Shown piece by piece: positions 32,960 to 44,800 of a DNA stretch of 64,000 nt. Below the pieces are notes generated by a model. That model saw only the letters and a program-made list of their open reading frames with translations. It was not told the DNA's origin and did no database searches. Position numbers and translations under genes: made by a program. The number at the start of each line of letters is the position of its first letter. Within the stretch, counting starts at the first letter, position 1. Origin of the DNA: Odobenus rosmarus divergens (lineage: Eukaryota > Chordata > Mammalia > Carnivora > Odobenidae); assembly GCF_000321225.1 (NCBI RefSeq), contig NW_004450285.1, positions 6,225,940 through 6,289,939 on the forward strand, written 5' to 3'.

Positions 32960-34664
32960 CAGAATACAACTATTAGAACTGATAAGTGAATTCAGGAAGG
33001 TCCCAGGATATAAAATCAGTATACAGAAATCCATTGCATTTCTCTACACTACTAATGAAGTAGCAGAAAGAGAAAATAACAAAACCGCCACATTTACTGC
33101 ACCCAAAATAATAAAATACCTAGGAATAAACTTAACCAAGGAAGTGAACAACCTGTACTATGAAAACTATAAGACATTGGTGAAAGAAATTGAAGATGAC
33201 ACAAATGGAAAGATATTTCACGGTCATAGACTGGAAGAACAAATATTAAAATGTCCATCCTACCCAAAGCAGTCTACAGATTTGAAGCATTCTCTCAAAT
33301 TCCAACAGTGTTTTTCACAGAACTAGCACAAATAATCTTAAAATGTGTATGGAACCAGAAAAGACCCTGAATAGCCAAAGCAATCTTAAAAAAGAAGACC
33401 AAAACAGGAGGTAGCATAATCCCAGATTCCAAGATATGCTACAAATCGATAGTAATCAAAGCAGTATGGTACTGGCACAAAAATAGACACAATCAATGTA
33501 ATAGAATAGAGAGCCCAGAAATAAACCCACAAGTATGTGGTCAATTAATCTTCAACAAAGGAGGCAAGAATATGCAATGGGAAAAAGACAGTCTCTTCAA
33601 CAAGTGGTGTTGGGAAAACTGGACAGCTGCAAATAGGCAAAAGAATGAAACTGTCTCACTCTTACACCACACACAAACCCAAAATGTTAGGATTAAGGAC
33701 TTAAATGTGAGACCTGAAACCATAAAAATCCTAGAAGAGAGCACAAGCAATGTACTCTGGCATGACCTTGTTTTAGATATGTCTCATGAGGCAAGAGAAA
33801 TAAAAGCAAAAATAAACTATTGGGGCTACATCAAAATAAAAAGCTTCACAGCAAAGGAAACAATTGACAAAACTAAAAGTCTATTGCATGGGAGAAGATG
33901 TTTGCAAATGACACATCCAATAAAGAGTATCCAAAATATGTACTGTTCTTACACAATTCAATACCCACCACACACTAATCCGATTTAAAAATGAGCAGAA
34001 GACATGAACAGGCATTTCTCTAAAGAGGACATACAGATGGCTAAGAGACACACGAAAAGATGCTCAACATCACTCATCAGGGACATGCAAATCAAAACTA
34101 CAAGGAGATATCACCTCATACTTGTCCGAATGGCTAAAATTAACACAGGAAACAATAGATGTTGGTGAGGATGTGGAGAAAGGGGAACTCTCTTGCACTG
34201 TTGGTGGGAATGCAAACTGATGAAGCCACTCTGGAAAACAGTATGGAAATTCCTCAAAATGTTAAAAATAGATCTACCCTATAAACCAGCTATTGCACTT
34301 CTAGGTATTTACCCAAAGGATACAAAAGTACTGATTCGAAGGGACACATGCTCCCTGATGTTTACAGCAGCATTATCAACAATAGCCAAATTATGGAAAG
34401 AGCCCAAATATCCATCAGCTGATGAATGGATAAAGAAGAGGTGGTATATGTGTGCAATGTAATATTACTCAGCCATCAAAAAGAATGAAATCTTGACATT
34501 TGCAATGGTGTGGATGGAGCTAGAGTGTATTATGCTAAGTGAAATAAGTCCATCAGAGAAAGACAAACACCATATGATTTCACTCATATGTGGAATCTAA
34601 GAAACCAAAAAAAANNNNNNNNNNNNNNNNNNNNNNNNNNNNNNNNNNNNNNNNNNNNNNNNNN

Positions 34665-34699
<35 letters not shown>

Positions 34700-34980
34700 A
34701 CAAAAAAAGAAACAAAACCAAGCAAAGGGGGAAAAAGAGAGAAAGGCAAACCAGGAAATAGACCCTTCTAACTGTAAAGAACAAACTGAGGGTTGCTGGA
34801 GGGAAGGTGGATAGAGGGCTGGGTTAAATGGGTGAAGGGTATTAAGGAGGGCACTTGTGATGAGCACTGGGTGTTGTATGTAAGTTATGAATCTATAAAT
34901 TCTATACCTGAAACTGATATTACACTATATGTTAACTAACTGGAATTTAAATAAAAACTTGAAACTACAAAAAAAAAAAA
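32960..34980 (+). mobile_element. 5'-truncated L1 (last third of ORF2 plus 3'UTR), with assembly gap
   Basis: Starts in ORF2 just after the reverse-transcriptase active-site region (ttagaactgataagtgaatt, tacagaaatccattgcattt) and runs to the 3'UTR (gggtattaaggagggcactt) and an A tail. ORF2-like translation is readable in pieces: 33144-33326, 33572-33988 (138 codons, the longest) and 34193-34462 ([31 protein letters not shown]). Stops and frameshifts between them make it dead. The family ORF2 stop is at about 34598-34600, directly before an A run and 50 N. No target duplication was found. Confidence 0.95.
34615..34664. other. Assembly gap of 50 N
   Basis: Exactly 50 N, a conventional placeholder, so the true length is unknown. 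It sits inside an A run (eight A before, more than 20 A after) in the L1 3'UTR, just past the ORF2 stop. A homopolymer or A-rich expansion probably broke the assembly. Frames containing X across it are artefacts. Confidence 0.99.
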
Positions 34981-34984
34981 ACCT

Positions 34985-35165
34985 AGATCTGCCACTTTCT
35001 TGAAATGCTACTTTGAAGTTTACAAAGCCCCTCTGTGCCTCACATCTGTTTCGTGTAAAATGGGGACATAATACAACTTCATCCTATGGTTAGGAGTACT
35101 AAATGGGTTGATACAAATAAAGGTCTTTGAAGAATGGTTACCACATACTAAGTGCTTAATAACTT
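34985..35165 (+). mobile_element. MIR element
   Basis: tagatctgccactttcttga, cccctctgtgcctcacatct, gtaaaatggggacataatac, actaagtgcttaataa. The MIR starts within a few bases of the L1 A tail, so the L1 probably inserted into or beside the MIR head. Confidence 0.8.
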
Positions 35166-35527
35166 GGCTGTTGGATCATTTACACTCACAAAAGTGACCA
35201 AAGGAAGCAGAAAGAATATGCAAAGGAGGACATATATTAATGTATGGCATTTTGGAAAATAGATCTGGAAGACAAAAAGAAGTCTGTACAGTATATAGGG
35301 CAAAGATGAGAAGGAGGAATCATTTAGCATAAAAAAATGGTTCATTTTTTGGTCAATTTGTCATAATTACCATCATTATTAATATCCATCCTGAGCAGTT
35401 AGTTCTTTCCAGTATATATCAGTTAAACTTTACATATATTTGTATGACTTATTAAATTTGTCCTAATTTTCAAACTGCACTAATAATTCATTTTACATAC
35501 AAACAAGTATAAAATAAGTGTGTAGCT
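35166..35527. other. Unique DNA
   Basis: Nothing recognised in 0.36 kb. Confidence 0.5.
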
Positions 35528-35905
35528 GAGTCTGGCAAACTATAGCCTGTGAACCATAGTGTGTGTCCCAGAAATTAAGAATGTTTTTTACAAGGGTGCC
35601 TGGGTGGCTCAGTTGTTCAGCGTCTGCCTTTGGCTCAGGTCATGGTCCCAGGGTCCTGGGATCGAGCCCTGCATCGGGCTCCTTGCTCTGCAGAAAGCCT
35701 GCTTCTTCCTCTCCCACTCCCCCTGCTTGTGTTCCCTCTCTCGCTGTGTCTCTCTCTGTCAAATAAATAAATAAAATCTTTTTTTAAAAAATGTTTTTTT
35801 ACATATTAAATATTGTAAAAAAAAAACAGTATAAGAAGAATAATGAAAGAGATTACAAAACCTCTAACACTATCTTCCCCTTTGTAATGAATGTTTGCTG
35901 ACTCC
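35528..35905. mobile_element. Nonautonomous hAT (Charlie/MER-type) DNA transposon, interrupted by a SINE
   Basis: Left end gagtctggcaaac (35528-35540) and right end gtttgctgactc (35893 onward) are terminal inverted repeats of the caggagtc-agcaaac type. Internal pieces (tatagcctgtgaacc; ccctttgtaatgaatg) match the widespread MER element with 'ggcaaactacggcctg' and 'ccctttacagaaaa'. The SINE at 35593-35789 splits it, so its own length was only about 180 bp. Family name left open. Confidence 0.7.
35593..35789 (+). mobile_element. SINEC, full length, inside hAT element
   Basis: agggtgcctgggtggctcag head, cagggtcctgggatcgagcc, then cactccccctgcttgtgttc and cctctctcgctgtgtctctc, AAATAAATAAATAAAATC and a T-containing tail. 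Target duplication aatgttttttaca (35580-35592) and aatgtttttttaca (35790-35803). This body type is the one I associate with pinnipeds. Confidence 0.96.
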
Positions 35906-36207
35906 TGGTATATAGGTAAGAATTGGCAAGAATGACGGTTAAGTTAATATAAAAATATAGGAAATGAGAGAAAAATGATAAAAGGAAGAAACAATAAAAA
36001 AGTACATGTTTTTAGAGAAATGGGGGATCATTTTTAAGTGCCCTTTGCTATAGGGTCTCAAAGTAATGCAAACAAATGTTAGTGTAGGTACACTGTTACC
36101 ATAGCAATACCAGGTGAATAGGAGGGATGAAATAGGGAGAAGGTGTTGGTTGTTTGAATTACCAAACCAACATTTATTGTGTTTCTACATTGAAATAACG
36201 TCTGGTT

Positions 36208-36401
36208 GGGCGCCTGGGTGGCTCAGTTGTTTAAGCGACTGCCTTCGGCTCCATGATCCTGGAGTCCCGGGATCGAGTCCCACATCGGGCTCCCTGCTCA
36301 GCAGGGAGTCTGCTTCTCCCTCTGACCCTCTTCCCTCTCGTGCTCTCTATCTCTCATTCTCTCTCTCTCAAATAAATAAATAAAATCTTTAAAAAAAAAA
36401 A
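36208..36401 (+). mobile_element. SINEC, full length
   Basis: ggcgcctgggtggctcagtt head with a short deletion (ggctccatgatcctggagtc lacks 'aggt'), ccgggatcgagtcccacatc, tgaccctcttccctctcgtg, AAATAAATAAATAAAATC and an A tail. Short flanking repeat gtctggt (36200-36206 and 36402-36408). Confidence 0.96.
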
Positions 36402-36408
36402 GTCTGGT

Positions 36409-38209
36409 CTTCAAAAACCTTTAGACAAGAGAGATCAAGGATATTAAGCCAGAAACTGCCATCTCTTATTTAAATAACACTAACAAAACTAATAAAAATA
36501 GACAATGCATAAGAAACGCACTATAGGGTAGGTATGACATCTAGATAAAAGCTACACAGCATTTGTGATCATACCAATTATAAGCAATATTTGTGTATTT
36601 ATTAGTTTACAGCTATGTTATTCCTTATTCATTTTTATCTTTTGGAAGTCTTTATGGAGAATTATTGAGACTTCTTTATAGTTCAATAGTATGCTTCATT
36701 ATTTTATAAAGATATTACACTTGAACTTTTAAGATAAAAAGATATATAAAGTTTTACCTGCCAGAGTTTATACTGATTGTGCTGGTGATGCTTGGATGAG
36801 TGACTAGTGGTCATTTACTTCTGAGTGACAGGGTATCAATTTAAGTGACAGAAGTAGGTGATCATGTTTTAGTTATGCTCTGGCTTATTACTTTACTCAA
36901 GGAATATGCTTTGTTATTTTTTCTATCTGTATTGTGTTCAGAAATCAAAATCTTTATTGGCATTGATCCACGTCATCTAAATACGTCTTTCCAAATCCTT
37001 TAAAACAATGTTGATGATTCATGACTTGGCTGGAAGTAACAAGAAGTAAATTGAATTTCAAGTTACTGTTTTATAAAATTAAAAATATAAATGTTGACAA
37101 TTTATAATTTTAGAGCTATAGTTATTATACTTGTAATTAATTATTGTTATAAACTTGCCAGTATCCTTCTGAAATGGTAAAATAACTGTGTTCTTTGTTA
37201 ACAAGAAGGGAACAGTACAGAAGAGCAGAACATTTCAGAATTGAACTAGTGTTACTCCATCCTCTGTCTCCAAGAGGACTTATATAAAGTACCAGTCACA
37301 ACTGCAAATTGCAAGTAGATTGATCTCTCTAGAAAGTTTAGTGCTGCAATCAGTAACGTGAAGAATAGTCAAATTCCTGTTTCCAGTACCAAGCCCGCAG
37401 AGACGCTCAAAGCTAGAGGCAAAATACTGCTGAGAATTCCATATGGACTTTAACAGTCCTCTCCCATGGACCAAGAAAAAATGCAGAAATTGTAGGGAAA
37501 AGTGGAGTGAAAAGTCATTTGCAAGGCATTAGAACCTATGCCAATAATTCAGGTACTAGGACCACAATATTTAAGAATTTCAACAAAGAGATTTACTAAG
37601 ATATATAAAAGTATGATGCTTAATGTGGAAGGATATCAAATGTACTTAATTCCATATTCCCCAAGAACAAAATTACTTATTATCAATTGTAAGGACAAGT
37701 GGAGAATAAATTCATAAAAAAACACACCAAGAATGAAAGGAGACATCAGTGTTTGTGTAGTATTATACACTAACTAATGATTTTCTCCACTTTTTTTTTT
37801 CTCCCCTCATCCTCTTTCAAATATTTAGTTTGTTTATGCTCATTTCCTCAGGGAAAATATGAAGTGAGACATAGAACAGAATCTAAATGAACTCTTTGGT
37901 TTGGACAAGGCTCAGACTTGGATTCTTCAGTGGTTTAATGATTCTGAGATTCACTGATAGTCATACTTCATCAGTGTTTGGGGTCATTTCACTGAAGGAA
38001 GTACACATGTAACAGGATGCATACATATTTAAGTATGTTATTGAAAATATTCTGGACCACCTTTATTACATATCTGTAGGGTTTTGGGAAAGTGAAGATT
38101 TGTTTTTCTATTTTTTTGAAATAGTAGTAATAATAATAAAATGTTTATTGAGAGTAATATACCTTTAAGAAGCAGTATACCTAGTGGATTGATGTTTATT
38201 TAACCTTGG
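36409..38209. other. Unique AT-rich DNA, 1.8 kb
   Basis: No repeat or gene recognised. A slightly GC-richer patch at 37360-37460 (agcccgcagagacgctcaaa) carries an unsupported 64-codon minus-strand frame. Confidence 0.5.
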
Positions 38210-38400
38210 AACCAAGGCTGTGTTCAGATTCCAGGTCTTTTTCCTACTGCTGTGTAACCTTAGGAAAGTTGCATAACATCTCTGTGCTTTAGTTCTCTCA
38301 TTTTTAAATGCAGATAATATCAACCTTGTAGGGTTTTTCTAAGGATTTGATATATACTAAGACACCTGGAATTATGCCTGTCATGTAGTAAATGTGGCAT
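38210..38400 (+). mobile_element. MIR element
   Basis: gtgttcagattccaggtctt, ctgctgtgtaaccttaggaa, agttgcataacatctctgtg, tgcagataatatcaaccttg, tgtagggtttttctaaggat. Good match to the MIR order from head to core. Confidence 0.82.
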
Positions 38401-38789
38401 GACTCTGGTTTGTCTGTCACCTTAGAATGTCATGAGCAGATGTTTCTAAGGAAAAGGAGATATTCTCAATCTGTAATCTTCTTTGCTCAGAAAGCCTTGA
38501 CCATGAGAAAAATATTTTTTATAACTTTATAAAGTCGACACATTTAACCAATCAATGACACTAAGATATTAAAAGCTTTTCAATGTGATTTCTAAAAATA
38601 TGTATTAAAAAACTGTATAGAAATAGAAAATTGCCCATGTGTGGTATCATAGTTCACAAAAGAGCCTAGAATGGGGATTTACTTTGTGATTCATGTGAAA
38701 ATAAACTTGAGTATTCAAGTCAGGTGTGTGAAGGAGGAGAAGACATAGGACAGACATTTTTGGAATTCTGACATTTAAAAAAAGAGAGA
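38401..38789. other. Unique AT-rich DNA
   Basis: Nothing recognised in 0.39 kb. Confidence 0.5.
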
Positions 38790-39006
38790 GGGCACCTGGG
38801 TGGCTCAGTTCGTTAAGCGACTGCCTTCGGCTCAGGTCATGATCCTGGAGTCCCGGGATCGGGTCCCACATCGGGCTTCCTGCTCATAAATTCTGGGGAG
38901 TCTGCTTCTCCCTCTGACTCTCTTCCCTCTCGTGCTTTCTATCTCTCATTCTCTCTCTCTCTCAAATAAATAAATAAAACCTTTAAAAAAATAAATAAAA
39001 AAATAA
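38790..39006 (+). mobile_element. SINEC, full length, with small internal insertion
   Basis: gggcacctgggtggctcagt head, ccgggatcgggtcccacatc, then cctgctcataaattctgggg, where about 10 bases (ataaattctg) replace the usual 'agcag'. Tail is AAATAAATAAATAAAACC plus a TAAA/A repeat. Flanked by A-rich aaaaaagagaga on both sides, consistent with a target duplication merged with the tail. Minus-strand frames here are shadows. Confidence 0.95.
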
Positions 39007-39012
39007 AAAAAG

Positions 39013-40426
39013 AGAGAAAGGAGTGTACATGTGTGCATGAAGAGAGGGACGGATAGGGAAAGAGAAAGCGATGAGAGAGCCTTTTTCAATCTACATACCC
39101 TTAGACCCTTCTTGGAATTTGAACGTTGAAATATAGTTTGATTTTCATAATTTATGTGAGACCCCAAAAGTTTCTAGAACATGGGCCATTCCAGCCATCT
39201 AGATATTCTTTTTTCTGAAGACCCAATGAGGCTATAAATAAACTTCTGTGTTACCACTCAGAATTGTATTACTATTCATCCTCTCTTATAAGAAATTTAC
39301 AAGAAAGTGAGTGACATTTCGCCTAACCTCTAAAAATCATTGTCTTTTGTATATGGCAGCTGGTCCAGTGGGCTGATTTCATGCACTTTAAATTTCCAGT
39401 ATCCCAAGGAAAATGGCTAATCCCTAATAGTTTTGTCTCTCAGTAGGAAGCTTCTATCCATTCTCCTATAATTCTGTAAAGGAAATCTTGTAACATCTCC
39501 GGTTTAAAAACAAAACAAAAAAACTACTAGCAATTATTTTGTTACATAATGCTTTAGGGGAATAATTTATCTTCAAGGTTATACTCAGAATCTTATTATT
39601 TGAGAAAACAAATATCTATGTAATAGTAAGTGAAATCATACATTCAAACATTATAAACTATTGTATAGTCATGGGGCCAGTACTAAATATATTATACTGA
39701 TTTCAGTAAATTATGACATTGCTTAATATACTCTCCTAGAGTGGCAGGGCATGGTATTATAAAATTGACTAGACCCTCTGAACAGTTTTCCATATTCCGA
39801 TTTCTATTAGGTTTTACAACTCCCACTTGGATCCCATATGAAAACTGTGCCCCAATTACTGCCTGAATCACCCTTGGGATACTTTCTATTAAGGGTTGTT
39901 AATAGCACTAGGTCACATAAATATTTTAGCTGCAGATTTCCTAAATATGTATGAGTTATGTTAATGTTTAAGTTATTATTTTCTGAGACCATGGTAAATC
40001 AAAACCTCCTTTAGAAGCTAAAAAGTAACACTGGATTAAGTTTGTATTACAGTTAATCCACAATTTGGCTAATATCATTGAGGTAAGAGCTGATTTTTAC
40101 TTTTATTCTTAATACCAAATATGTGTATTAATTTCCTGTACTGTACTATAATAGTTTCTATAAGACCACTTCCTTAATTTTGGATATTTAAATTGCCTTC
40201 AACCTGTTAATAATCTGTGTATATTAGAAATTTAAAACACACCAGAGTTTTATCTTCAAGGAAACTTTAAATACATTTTAGTTCATTACATAGATTGAAA
40301 ATAATTTGTGGGATAAACCTAGTTTATCATTTCAGGGAACCATTTCTGAAGATAAGACTCTACAGGTTAACTCCAATTCGATGTCAACTTTGTTCCCTCA
40401 GTGAAGCATAAGAATGTAGTAACACT
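39013..40426. other. Unique DNA, 1.4 kb
   Basis: No repeat or gene recognised. Confidence 0.5.
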
Positions 40427-41125
40427 TATTTTATTTTATTATGTTATGTTAGTCACCATACAATACATCATTAGTTTTTGATGTAGTGATCCACGATTCA
40501 TTATTTTCGTATAAGACCCAGTGCTCCATTCAATACGTGCCCTCCTTAATACCCATCACTGGGCTAACCCATGGGCTAACCCCACCCCCCTCCCCTCTAA
40601 AACCCTCAGTTTGTTTCTCAGAGTCCATAGTCTCTCATGGTTCATCTCTCCCTCCAATTCCCCCCCTTCATTTTTCCCTTCTTTCTCCTAATGTCCTCCA
40701 TGCTATTTTTTATGTTCCACAAATAAATGAAACCATATGATAATTGACTTTCTCTGCTTAACTTATTTCACTTAGCATAATCTATTCTAGTCTCATCCAT
40801 GTTGATGTAAAAGTTGGGTATTCATCCTTTCTGATGACTGACTACTATTCCATTGTATATATGGACCACATCTTTATCCATTCATCTGTTGAAGGACATT
40901 TCGGTACTTTCCACAGTTTGGCAATTGCGGAAATTGTTGCTATGAACATTGGGGTGCATGTGGCCCTTCTTTTCACTACATCTGTGTCTTTGGGGTAAAT
41001 ACCCAGTAGTGCAATTACTGGGTCATAGGGTAGCTCTATTTTTAATTTTTTGAGGCACCTCCACACTGTTTTCCAAAGTGGCTGTACCAACTTGCATTCC
41101 CACCAACAGTGTAAGAGGGTTCCCA
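40427..41125 (-). mobile_element. L1 3' fragment, about 0.7 kb
   Basis: Reverse-complement L1: a variable A/T tail, tcaccatacaatacatcatt, agtttttgatgtagtgatcc 3'UTR, ccctccttaatacccatcac, then the ORF2 C-terminus. The minus frame 40845-41126 (93 codons) reads [19 protein letters not shown] and IALLGIYPKDTD, the ORF2 C-terminal zinc-knuckle neighbourhood. Truncated at 41125. The 3'UTR type is the same as that at the right edge of the window and differs from that of the neighbouring full-length L1. Confidence 0.95.
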
Positions 41126-41355
41126 TTTTAATTAAAACTTAAAAATATTTTGTTGAAAACTCTTTAGCAAACAGTCTTGGGAGTATTATAACAAGAGTGC
41201 CTTAATTTTAAAGCCAAAGTGAAACAAAATGTTCGTGCAAATTTAAAATTAAGTTCGGTTGTAAATTTAAATTAAGCTTGAATAAATGTGATTCTAAGAT
41301 ACACTTCCTAGAATCAAACATGAAATGTTCCCTTTGCTTTTTTTTCTTTTTTTTT

Positions 41356-41586
41356 GGTGGGCAGCAAAGCAAAGTTTATTGAGCAATAGTAAAAAGCTCC
41401 CAAAGAGGGAGGGGCCCCGAGAGGGTTGCCACCTGAGTTCTAAGTCCAGGGGATTTTAGGGGCTTGTTGGCTCTGTTTTAATCCAATTAATCCTCCATGC
41501 ACCTGTCACCCAATCAGGTTTTTGTCATCTACCTATCATGCAGGAATGGGTGGAGGGCTCCTGCCAGGGAGGTGTAAAATCCTTCA
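41356..41586 (-). mobile_element. Transduced 3' segment with LTR-like R region and polyA signal
   Basis: Read on the minus strand, this sits between the L1's own A-rich end and the terminal poly-A. It contains ccctctcggggcccctccct, tttgggagctttttactatt, then caataaactttgctttgctg and a poly-A start 19-20 bases after aataaa. The 'gggccccctccctctttggga…gctcaataaa' arrangement is typical of the U3/R region of ERV LTRs. I infer that the parent L1 transcript ran past its own signal and ended at a downstream LTR signal. Confidence 0.65.
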
Positions 41587-41860
41587 TTTTTATTTTTTTA
41601 ATACAATTAAGATATAGTGTATTATTAGTTTCAGAGGTAGAGTTCAGTGATTCATCAGTTGTATATAATACCCAGTGCTAGTTACATCTCATGCCCCCCT
41701 TAATGCCCATCACCCGGTTTCCTCATTCCTCCCTCGTTCTCCTTCCCAGCCAACCCTCAGTTTGTTTCCTATGATTAAGAGTCTCTTATGGTTTGTCTCC
41801 CTGTCTGATTTCATCTTGTTTTATGTTTTTCTCCCATCCCCTATGATCCTGTTTTGTTTC

Positions 41861-44800
41861 TTAAATTCCACATATGAGTGAGATCATATGATAATTATCT
41901 TTCTCTAATTGACTTATTTTGCTTAGCATAATACCCTCTAGTTCCATCCACATCTTTGCAAATGGCAAGATTTCATTTTTTTTGAAGGCTGATTAGTATT
42001 CTGCTGTATGTATGTGTATATATATATATATATACCACATTGTCTTTATCCATTCATCTATCAGTGGACATGTGGGCTCTTTCCATAGTTTGGCTATTGT
42101 GGACATTGCTGCTATAAACATTGGGGTGCAGGTGCCCCTTCAGTTCACTACATTTGTATTTTTGGGGTGGATACCTAGTAGTGCAATTCCTGGGTTGGAG
42201 GGTAGCTCTATTTTTGACTTTTTGAGGAACCTCCATTCTGTTTTCCAGAGTGGCTGTACCAGCTTGCATATCCACCAATAGGGTAAGAGGGTTTCCCTTT
42301 CTCTACATCCTCCCCAGCATCTGTCATTTCCTGCCTTGTTAATTTTAGCCATTCTTAGTGGTGTAAGGTGGTATCTCATCATGGTTTTGATTTGGAATTC
42401 CCTGATGCTGAGTGATGTTGAGCATTTTTTCGTTCTTGGGTGTTGAGTTTGATAAGTCCTTTATTGAATTTGGATACTAGACCTTTATCTAATATATCAC
42501 TTGCAAATATCTTCTCCCATTCTGTTGGTTGTCTTTTGGTTTTGTCACTCTTTCCTTTGCTGTGCAAAAGCTTTTTATCTTGATGCTTTTGTCCTGATAG
42601 TTCATTTTTGCCTTTGTTCCCTTGCCTTGGGGGACATGTCTCACAAGAAGTTGCTGCGGCCGAGGTGACAGAGGTTGCTGCCTGTGTTCTCCTCTAGGAT
42701 TTTGATGGATTCCTATCTCACATTTAGGTCTTTCATCCATTTGGAGTCTATTCCTATGTATGGTGTAAGATGGTCCAGTTTCATTCTTCTGCATGTGGCT
42801 GTCCAATCTTCCCAGCACCATATATTGAAGAGACTGCTTTTTTTCCATTGGATATTCTTTCCTGCTTTGTTGAAGATTAGTTGACCATAGAGTTGAGGGT
42901 CTATTTCTGGGTTCTCTATTCTGTTCCATTGATCTATGTGTCTGTTTTTGTGCCAGTACCATACTGAGGATTACAACTTTGTAATAGAGCTTTAAGTCTG
43001 AAATTGTGATGTTACCAGCTTTGGTTTTCTTTTTAAACATTCCTTTGGCTATTTGGGATCTTTTCTGGTTCCATACAAATTTTAGGATTATTTGTTCCAG
43101 CTCTGAGAAAAGTTGATGGTATTTTGATAGGGATTGCATTGAATGTGTAGATTGCTCTGGGTACCATAGACATTTAAACAATATTTATTCTTCCAGTCCT
43201 TGAGCATGGAATGTTTTTCCATTTATTTGTGTCTTCCTCAATTTCTTTCATGAGTATTCTATAGTTTTCTGAGTACAGATTTTTTGCCTCGTTGGTTAGA
43301 TTTATTCCTAGGTATCTTATGGTTTTGGGTGCAATTGTAAATGGGATCGATTCCTTAATTTCTCTTTCTTCTGTCTCATTGTTAGTATGTAGAAATGTAA
43401 CTGATTTCTGTGCACTGATTTTATATCCTGCCACTTTGCTGAATTCTTGTATGAGTTCTAGCAATTTTGGGGTAGAATCTTTGGGTTTTCCATGTAAAAG
43501 TATGCCATCTGTGAAGAGTGAGAGTTGGACTTCTTCTTTGCCAATTTGAATGCCTTTTATTTCTTTTTATTGTCTGATTCCTGAGGCTAGGACTTGTAGT
43601 GCCATGTTGAACAGCATTGGTGATAGTGGACATCCCTGCTGTGTTCCTGACCTTAGAGGAGAAGCTCTCAGTTTTTCCCCATTGAGAATGATATTTACTG
43701 TGGGCTTTTCATATATGGCTTTTATGGTAATGAGGTATGTTCCCTTTGTCCCTACACTTTAAAGAGTTTTAATCAAGAAAGGATGCTGTACTTTGTCAAA
43801 TGCTTTTTGTGCATCTGTTAAGAGGATCATTTGATTCTTGTCTTTTCTTTTATTAATGTAGTGTATCACATTGATTTGTGGATGTTGAAACACCTCTGCA
43901 GCCAGGGAATAAATCCCACTTGGTTGAGGTGAATGATCATTTTAATGTACTGGTGGATCCTCTTGGCTAGTATCTTGTTGAGAATTTTTGTATCCATGTT
44001 GATCAAGGATATTGGTCTGTAATTCTCCTTTTTTGGTGGGGTTTTTGTCTGGTTTTGGGTTCAAGGTAATGCTGGCCTCATAGAGTTTGGAAATTTTCCT
44101 TCCATTCTATTTTTTGAAAGAGGTTCAGAAGAATAGGTATGGATTCTTCTTTAAATGTTTGGTAGAACCCCCCTGGGAAGCCATCTGACCCTGGACTCTT
44201 ATTTGTAGGGAGATTTTTGATTACTGCTTCAATTTTCTTGCTGGTTATGGGTCTGTTCAGGTTTTCTGTTTCTTCCTGTTTCAGTTTTGGTAGTTTATAC
44301 TCTTTAGAAATGCATCCATTTCTTCCAGATTAATTTGTTGGCATATAGTTGCTCATAATATGTTCTTATAATTGTATTTCTTTGGTGTTGGTTGTGATCT
44401 CGCCTCTTCAATTCATGATTTTATCTATTTGGGACCTTCTCTTTTCTTTTTGATAAGTCTGGCCAGGAGTTTATCAAATCATATTAATTCTTTCAGAGAA
44501 CCAGGTCCTAGTTTCATTGATCTGTTCTCCTGTTATTTTGGTTTCTGTGTCACTGATTCCTGTCCTAATCTTTATTAATTCTCTTCTTCTGCTGAGTTTA
44601 GGCTTAATTTGCTGTTCTTTTTCTAGCTCCTTTAGGTGTAAGGTTAGGTTGTGTATTTGAGACCTTCCTTGTTCCTTGAGAAAGGCTTGTATTGCTATAT
44701 ACATCCCTCTTTGGATGCCTTTGCTGCATCCCAAAGATTTTGAACAGTTGTGTTTTCATTTTCATTTTTTTAATGAATTTTTTCAATTCTTTAATTTCCT

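Noticed and set aside
33572..33988. 138-codon frame
   Set aside because: ORF2 of a truncated L1, not an independent gene.
34580..34867. Frames with runs of K, F and X
   Set aside because: Artefacts of the A homopolymer and the N gap.
42489..43181. 230-codon frame, the longest in the window
   Set aside because: Fragment of ORF2 of the dead full-length L1.
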